64,000 nt of DNA from Rikenellaceae bacterium (GTDB lineage: Bacteria; Bacteroidota; Bacteroidia; Bacteroidales; Rikenellaceae). This document shows positions 58,988 to 64,000 of the stretch, in pieces (the first letter of the stretch is position 1; the number at the start of each line of letters is the position of its first letter). The notes beneath the pieces are model-generated. The model was not told the origin of the DNA. It saw only the letters and a list, made by a program, of their open reading frames with translations, and searched no databases. The position numbers and the translations under genes were made by a program. The stretch lies in assembly GCA_015060015.1 (NCBI GenBank), contig SUZG01000005.1:52875-116874 (forward strand), written 5' to 3'.

Positions 58988-61009
58988 TTATTTCTTCAAT
59001 TCTCGGCCGTCGAAGCGGTTGATTATATCAAGCATATCTGCGGGCAGGTATTTTACTGCTTTTTCAACTATCCAGTCGGGTATGCCGTAGTAGGCGGCGG
59101 CGATGCCTCCTGTCATACAGGCGATTGTGTCGCTGTCGCCACCCAGCGAGATAGCCAAGCGGATTGCAGACTCATAATCGGTACTGTCCAGGAAGGCAAT
59201 AATCGCTTCGGGGCAAGAGCCTTGGCAAGTTTCATCAAACCCATAATCAGGGCGTATATCATCGCAAGTGCGTTGCAGGTCATAGCCAAAAGTTTGCTCT
59301 ATATAGTATCGAATATCATCTTTGGGTTTTGATTGGCGAGCCAAGAATATCGCTGCTGCAATAGCTTGTGCACCCTTAATACCCTCAGGGTGGTTGTGAG
59401 AAACCTCGGCCGACTGCTTGGCAAGGTCAAGAGCCTCATCAAGCGTTCTTGCAATATATCCGCAAGGGCTGACTCGCATACCCGCACCATTACCGAACGA
59501 ATTGTAAGGTTTCTTTTCACTCTCATCCAATGGGAATAACCAACGGTAAAACATTCCACCGTAACCTCTATTGGGGTATTCATTAGCCCAATCTCGCATA
59601 ATATTAGGTAACGAAGTGCCATTCATTAGCCAATCGGCGACTGCAATCGTCATTACGGTATCATCCGTAAAATAATCTGATGCCGCAAAGAGGTCTATAT
59701 CGGTTGATTTCTCATTACGGAACTCAAAACTCGACCCTGCAATATCGCCGAGTATGGCACCCAGAATGCCACCTTTGCTAATAGGGCATAAATCAATCTT
59801 TTTGAGTAGTGCATTTAACTCCGAGATATCCTTTATAAACACTTCTCTTACATCGGGATGTACTGCATCATAGCGTATCTCTGATATTATACCAGCTGCT
59901 TGTAAACGATCTATTATTTCATCTGCTCTTTCATAGCCAACGCCATATTTCTTCATAACATCAACAAATGAATAATTAAGCCCATTTCTTACGGCATCAA
60001 ACGCACACAATCTAAATAATGTGTTTTTATTTATAGGACCGCCACCAACATACTTCCTTAAATACACAGCTTCAATCGCTACATCCATCCAATCCCTATC
60101 CGTAAGAGTATTATCCTGCTCCAGGCTACAATATCCTAATTCAGGGTTTTGTCCCATCAAGGTTTGATATATCTTGTATATCGAATCGTGAAGAAGTCTA
60201 TATGTGCTATCCTTATAAAAAATATAATGCCAGCCTTCGGGAGCAGTATTGTGTTCACGATAATACAACAATTGAGGCACAATCTCTTCTAACACATCTT
60301 GATCCAAAACGAACTCTCTTGTGTCAAGTATGAATCGATGTCCGCAGTTTGATACCATTTCTAAGGTACAGGATGATGGCATTCCGCACTCTTCTGTGTA
60401 GCTTATTCCTACCATATCTAATGGCATATACTCCTTATAGTTTTCAGGAGTTAAACGAACTCGTTTCCAAGAATCAGATTTAGCCTTACTTGTACTTCCT
60501 ATATTATTCGGTTCTTCTTGAGGTTTATACTCCTGCGGCAAAAGATTTTTAATTGTCAATTCGCATCGCGTGCCGTCGTAGTACTTTTCAAGCACTTGTG
60601 CGAAGATATCGTTTGGGCAGACCAAATCAAATAGCGTCATTGATGAACGCACTTTCATCGCATCAAGTTCGCCGAAAATATCTCTCACGCCCTTACCCTC
60701 GACTGCGAGTAATGCTTCGGCACACTCTCTTAAACGCTTGCCCAATTTAGGGTGTGCGAGGTAGTGTTTTGCTTCCTGCATATCCTCGATCCCATAATAG
60801 TCGGCAAAGGCACTCTTACCCAAGCCTTTTAATTGAGGGAATGTGTACCATATCCAATGCGTCTGCTTTTTACCCGCCTTTATCTCTGCGAGAGCAATTT
60901 CATAATTTTTGTTCTGTGCTTCAACAAAGCGATACAATGGGTCTTGTTTCTGCTCCTTATTCCAGAAACTTGAAATTTTCTCAAAAAGTTTTGATATAAG
61001 GTTTTTCAT
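58988..61009 (-). CDS. DUF1810 domain - winged-helix-like region - ADP-ribosylglycohydrolase fusion
   Basis: RFVEAQNKNYEIALAEIKAGKKQTHWIWYTFPQLKGLGKS (DUF1810); VDVMKKYGVGYERADEIIDRLQAAGIISE (FtsK-gamma-like wHTH); GAILGDIAGSSFEF, FTDDTVMTIA, SLGGDSDTIACMTGGIAAAYYG (ARH). Confidence 0.88.
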   Translation of the reverse strand: MKNLISKLFEKISSFWNKEQKQDPLYRFVEAQNKNYEIALAEIKAGKKQTHWIWYTFPQLKGLGKSAFADYYGIEDMQEAKHYLAHPKLGKRLRECAEALLAVEGKGVRDIFGELDAMKVRSSMTLFDLVCPNDIFAQVLEKYYDGTRCELTIKNLLPQEYKPQEEPNNIGSTSKAKSDSWKRVRLTPENYKEYMPLDMVGISYTEECGMPSSCTLEMVSNCGHRFILDTREFVLDQDVLEEIVPQLLYYREHNTAPEGWHYIFYKDSTYRLLHDSIYKIYQTLMGQNPELGYCSLEQDNTLTDRDWMDVAIEAVYLRKYVGGGPINKNTLFRLCAFDAVRNGLNYSFVDVMKKYGVGYERADEIIDRLQAAGIISEIRYDAVHPDVREVFIKDISELNALLKKIDLCPISKGGILGAILGDIAGSSFEFRNEKSTDIDLFAASDYFTDDTVMTIAVADWLMNGTSLPNIMRDWANEYPNRGYGGMFYRWLFPLDESEKKPYNSFGNGAGMRVSPCGYIARTLDEALDLAKQSAEVSHNHPEGIKGAQAIAAAIFLARQSKPKDDIRYYIEQTFGYDLQRTCDDIRPDYGFDETCQGSCPEAIIAFLDSTDYESAIRLAISLGGDSDTIACMTGGIAAAYYGIPDWIVEKAVKYLPADMLDIINRFDGRELKK

Positions 61010-61012
61010 AAT

Positions 61013-61618
61013 TTATCCCCAAATGATATATTTCAATAACCAAATCAGACAGAATACGGCCAGTGCTAATAATCCTATTTTGTAATTTCGACGCACTTTA
61101 TCCAAATGTTCGTTGGCCTTCATTCGTTCATGGTTGCGTCGTAGTTCTTGCATATCATTCCTAAATTGTGCCTCTGCCTCATCCATAGTCATCCCGTTTT
61201 CTGCATTGGATGGATAAGGGTCATATTCTATTCGAATGTTTTTGAACTCAATTCCATATATGTTCTCGAATATATAAACTATCTCATCTGCAATAAACGC
61301 AGTTGTAATATGACTTTCGATGAGTTTGCCATAGTGCCCATTTATATCGACCTGCTTATTGTCGTCGGTCCATTCGTTCCAAACATCAATAGCATAACCG
61401 ATTGAACGAAATTCGTTCTCTTTGTTTTCTATTAATGGTGTTGTATGATGCGACGCTACTTCTATATATAATTCATCTGCTTTCGATTGAGAGTAGATTG
61501 ATTGAGAGAATTGCACATAGTGATTATATCCCTTTATACCAACAATGGCATAACCCCATTCCTGATTACGGACATTGGAAATAGCGTCTAGTAGTTTATT
61601 GTAATCTTGCTTAGTCAT
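61013..61618 (-). CDS. Uncharacterised protein with C-terminal TM
   Basis: KIGLLALAVFCLIWLLKYIIWG C-terminal hydrophobic helix; N-terminal domain unassigned (possibly TY-Chap-like). Confidence 0.65.
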   Translation of the reverse strand: MTKQDYNKLLDAISNVRNQEWGYAIVGIKGYNHYVQFSQSIYSQSKADELYIEVASHHTTPLIENKENEFRSIGYAIDVWNEWTDDNKQVDINGHYGKLIESHITTAFIADEIVYIFENIYGIEFKNIRIEYDPYPSNAENGMTMDEAEAQFRNDMQELRRNHERMKANEHLDKVRRNYKIGLLALAVFCLIWLLKYIIWG

Positions 61619-61649
61619 AATTTTCTAATTTACAGTTTCTTGACTCTCT

Positions 61650-62459
61650 TTAATCGTTAGTCGCCCATCTTGCCCTGCGGCCGAATAATCGCTTTATATT
61701 TTGCCATAGGTCGTAGCGGGCAAAAGAACTGTGAGTGATTTTTAGTTCCTTGTCGGCAACGGGTTGCGTGTAATGGGGCTTGATCCACAAAGTGTCTTGC
61801 GTAGTGGCATTTACGATATAATCCTCGCCTTTGTAAAACTTCTCGCCACGGAAAAACTCGTCATCTTTATCCACCCTTGACAAAAGGTAGTATAGCCCAT
61901 AATCTCTGATGAGATATTCCGAAACATCATCGCCGACTTGCCAATCATCGGGCATACTATAATAGTGTTCAGTATGACTTCGTTCCATAAAGTAAAGATG
62001 TGGTGAGGCAATCGCAAAATCAATGAGTAACACGGCCACCCATAGCGCGACCTTGCTTATGCGAGCAATGCTTGCTTGCGGGTTGTGCTTTATCATCAAT
62101 GGCAGAATCGCTGCGACAAGAATCATCACAAAAGCGAAAATGCGTCTCCCGATATAATATACCTGAAAAGAGAAGCCAATCGATTCACCTTCTAACTTGA
62201 ACAGCAACATCATTACGGCATAAACCAACCATAGTATAGCGAACACGACCTGCTTAACTGGCGTTGGCGACTTGCGGATATTTAGCCACACAAGCCCCGA
62301 GGTTACCAAAAGGAGTAAAATGCTATCGATACCAACCTCCACCCAAACATCAGGGGATGTTACGATTATGGTAGCGATATAGACAAGATAGAGAACAATA
62401 GTGCCAGCCAAAGTGCCATAGCCAGCAAAGAACGGTTTAGAGGAGGTGTTTGATGTCAT
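61650..62459 (-). CDS. Multi-TM membrane protein of unknown function
   Basis: Five to six hydrophobic segments in the N-terminal two-thirds, soluble C-terminus. Confidence 0.75.
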   Translation of the reverse strand: MTSNTSSKPFFAGYGTLAGTIVLYLVYIATIIVTSPDVWVEVGIDSILLLLVTSGLVWLNIRKSPTPVKQVVFAILWLVYAVMMLLFKLEGESIGFSFQVYYIGRRIFAFVMILVAAILPLMIKHNPQASIARISKVALWVAVLLIDFAIASPHLYFMERSHTEHYYSMPDDWQVGDDVSEYLIRDYGLYYLLSRVDKDDEFFRGEKFYKGEDYIVNATTQDTLWIKPHYTQPVADKELKITHSSFARYDLWQNIKRLFGRRARWATND

Positions 62460-62624
62460 AGTATGGTATTATTTAAGGGGTTAATCGTTTATCTCTATTG
62501 GGTGTGTGTATATGAAATCCCGCTCGACAACCCGAGCAGGATTCCACTAACAAAGTTCCGAAAAAATCGTTAAAAAAATCGCGTTTTCATCTACTGTTCA
62601 AGAATTTATCAAATGTAAAAGCTT

Positions 62625-63887
62625 CTAGTATCCTAAAAAATCAGTATCCTCATCCCAATTTTCAGGCATATCACCATACTGTCCATCAGTGAGAGCCCAC
62701 CAAGTGTCTCGCATTAGATCTTTGGAGTCTGGTTCCCAATTTTCTGCTATTAATCCATTATATTCTGCACGAGAAATTTCCTTACTAGACCACCTACTTA
62801 TATAATGATCTTCATCTTTTATTTTAGTTTTAATAATATCAAGTTCCCAATTGATGTCTACATCATCATATATACATGGTATTATTTCTTTGCCATAATG
62901 GTCTATACAGCCATATTTATTACGCGACCTAGTCTGAGCCAATCCATTTTTATCAAGGATACTTATGTTGTCATACTCACAGGGAAGTATCTCGTTTTCA
63001 TCTTTATCTATAATACCATATTTTGTATAGATGTAACTATCTTTTCTACCGACCTTTATCAACTCTTTTCTGAACAATTCAAGGTAATCATATTTCAAGG
63101 GGATTATTTCTCTACCTGTGCCATCAATTATTCCATATTTTTCATTTAACATCACGACCGCCATACCATTGCTAAATGAGCTAATATAATCATATTTACA
63201 TGATACTATTTCTTTTCCTATTCTGTCGATTACTCCATACTTTTTGTTTGATACAACAATTACGAAGCCGTCTTTAAAAGATTCACACCAATCATATATA
63301 CAATGAATTATTTGCTGTCCATTCTCATCAATATATCCATACTTGCCATTCTCATAATCACGAACAAGAGCCAATCCTTCAGTGTAATCATAGATCGCCC
63401 AATACAATAAAGGGGTGACCTCGTTCCCATTTTTATCGATAAATCCACATCGGCCATTTCTTCCAACCTCTATTAGACCTAAATGCGAGGATTGCCCAGC
63501 CCAATCATATTGAATATCCTTAACGGAAACAAATATCCATTCATCATTTAATTTAGCATCTACTCCTGCTTCACGGATTTCTATATAGTCGTATATTATA
63601 GATATAACAACCCTCCCATTATAGTCTATACATCCCCATTTGCCATTTAATTCAACCTTTGCAATTCCTTCGTCACAAAACGAATTCACATAATCATATA
63701 TACAAGGGATAACAATCCGACCGCCAGAGTTAATATATCCAGATTTTCCATCTATACCAACAGGGGCGATACCATCCTTAAATCCACCAATGTGATCATA
63801 TATGCAAGGAGCAATCTCTTTATATGAGTAACCATCGATCATTCCACATTTATTATTTAATTCGACACAATAAATACGCAAATTCAA
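62625..63887 (-). CDS. WG-repeat protein (start uncertain)
   Basis: Roughly nine to ten repeats such as NGKWGCIDYNGRVVISIIYDYI and NEKYGIIDGTGREIIPLKYDYL; nominal start is TTG immediately after an in-frame stop. Confidence 0.85.
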   Translation of the reverse strand: MNLRIYCVELNNKCGMIDGYSYKEIAPCIYDHIGGFKDGIAPVGIDGKSGYINSGGRIVIPCIYDYVNSFCDEGIAKVELNGKWGCIDYNGRVVISIIYDYIEIREAGVDAKLNDEWIFVSVKDIQYDWAGQSSHLGLIEVGRNGRCGFIDKNGNEVTPLLYWAIYDYTEGLALVRDYENGKYGYIDENGQQIIHCIYDWCESFKDGFVIVVSNKKYGVIDRIGKEIVSCKYDYISSFSNGMAVVMLNEKYGIIDGTGREIIPLKYDYLELFRKELIKVGRKDSYIYTKYGIIDKDENEILPCEYDNISILDKNGLAQTRSRNKYGCIDHYGKEIIPCIYDDVDINWELDIIKTKIKDEDHYISRWSSKEISRAEYNGLIAENWEPDSKDLMRDTWWALTDGQYGDMPENWDEDTDFLGY

Positions 63888-64000
63888 CTAATAAATGCAA
63901 CGGAATTATCGGTTTGAGATAACTTCAGTAAGCAGAGAGGAAAATTTCCTCCCTTGCTCTACTGAATGGGATAAAAGTGCTTACTTTACTCCGTCAAACC

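Noticed and set aside
54296-63887. Accessory block as an element integrated at tRNA-Thr
   Set aside because: The block lies on the 5' side of the tRNA while the duplicated tails lie on the 3' side, and no integrase gene is visible, so simple tRNA-3' integration does not explain it

Overview
This 64 kb window is a chromosomal segment of a Bacteroidota (Bacteroidales-type) genome. The taxonomy is inferred from TATCTTTG-type -7 promoter boxes, TonB receptors and family content. Most of it is housekeeping: sodB, greA, ubiX, efp, pepD, obgE, rpsT, adk, thiL, rpsF-rpsR-rplI, a BtuFCD-type ABC importer, upp, hflX, a TonB protein, rlmN, rsmG, gcvP, trxB, rnz, pdxA, thrS and infC, plus three tRNAs (Arg-ACG, Glu-TTC, Thr-CGT). 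A TPP riboswitch sits upstream of a TonB-dependent receptor. The regions most worth a second look are: (1) a compact operon at 40.6-43.7 kb encoding a protein-kinase-like protein with a C-terminal WG-type tail, a vWA protein, and a degenerate-kinase/WG protein, directly downstream of a SlyD-like isomerase with a Cys-rich tail; (2) an AT-richer minus-strand accessory block at 54.5-63.9 kb with Sir2, a degenerate MreB/actin-like protein, a DUF1810-wHTH-ADP-ribosylglycohydrolase fusion and a WG-repeat protein, where successive genes share a duplicated 3' tail; (3) two unrelated tRNA genes whose 3' end plus downstream terminator is tandemly repeated; (4) a possible LytTR-type operator array between a LytTR regulator and a divergent small MotA/TolQ-like membrane protein. 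All product calls come from reading translations by eye; no database search was run.
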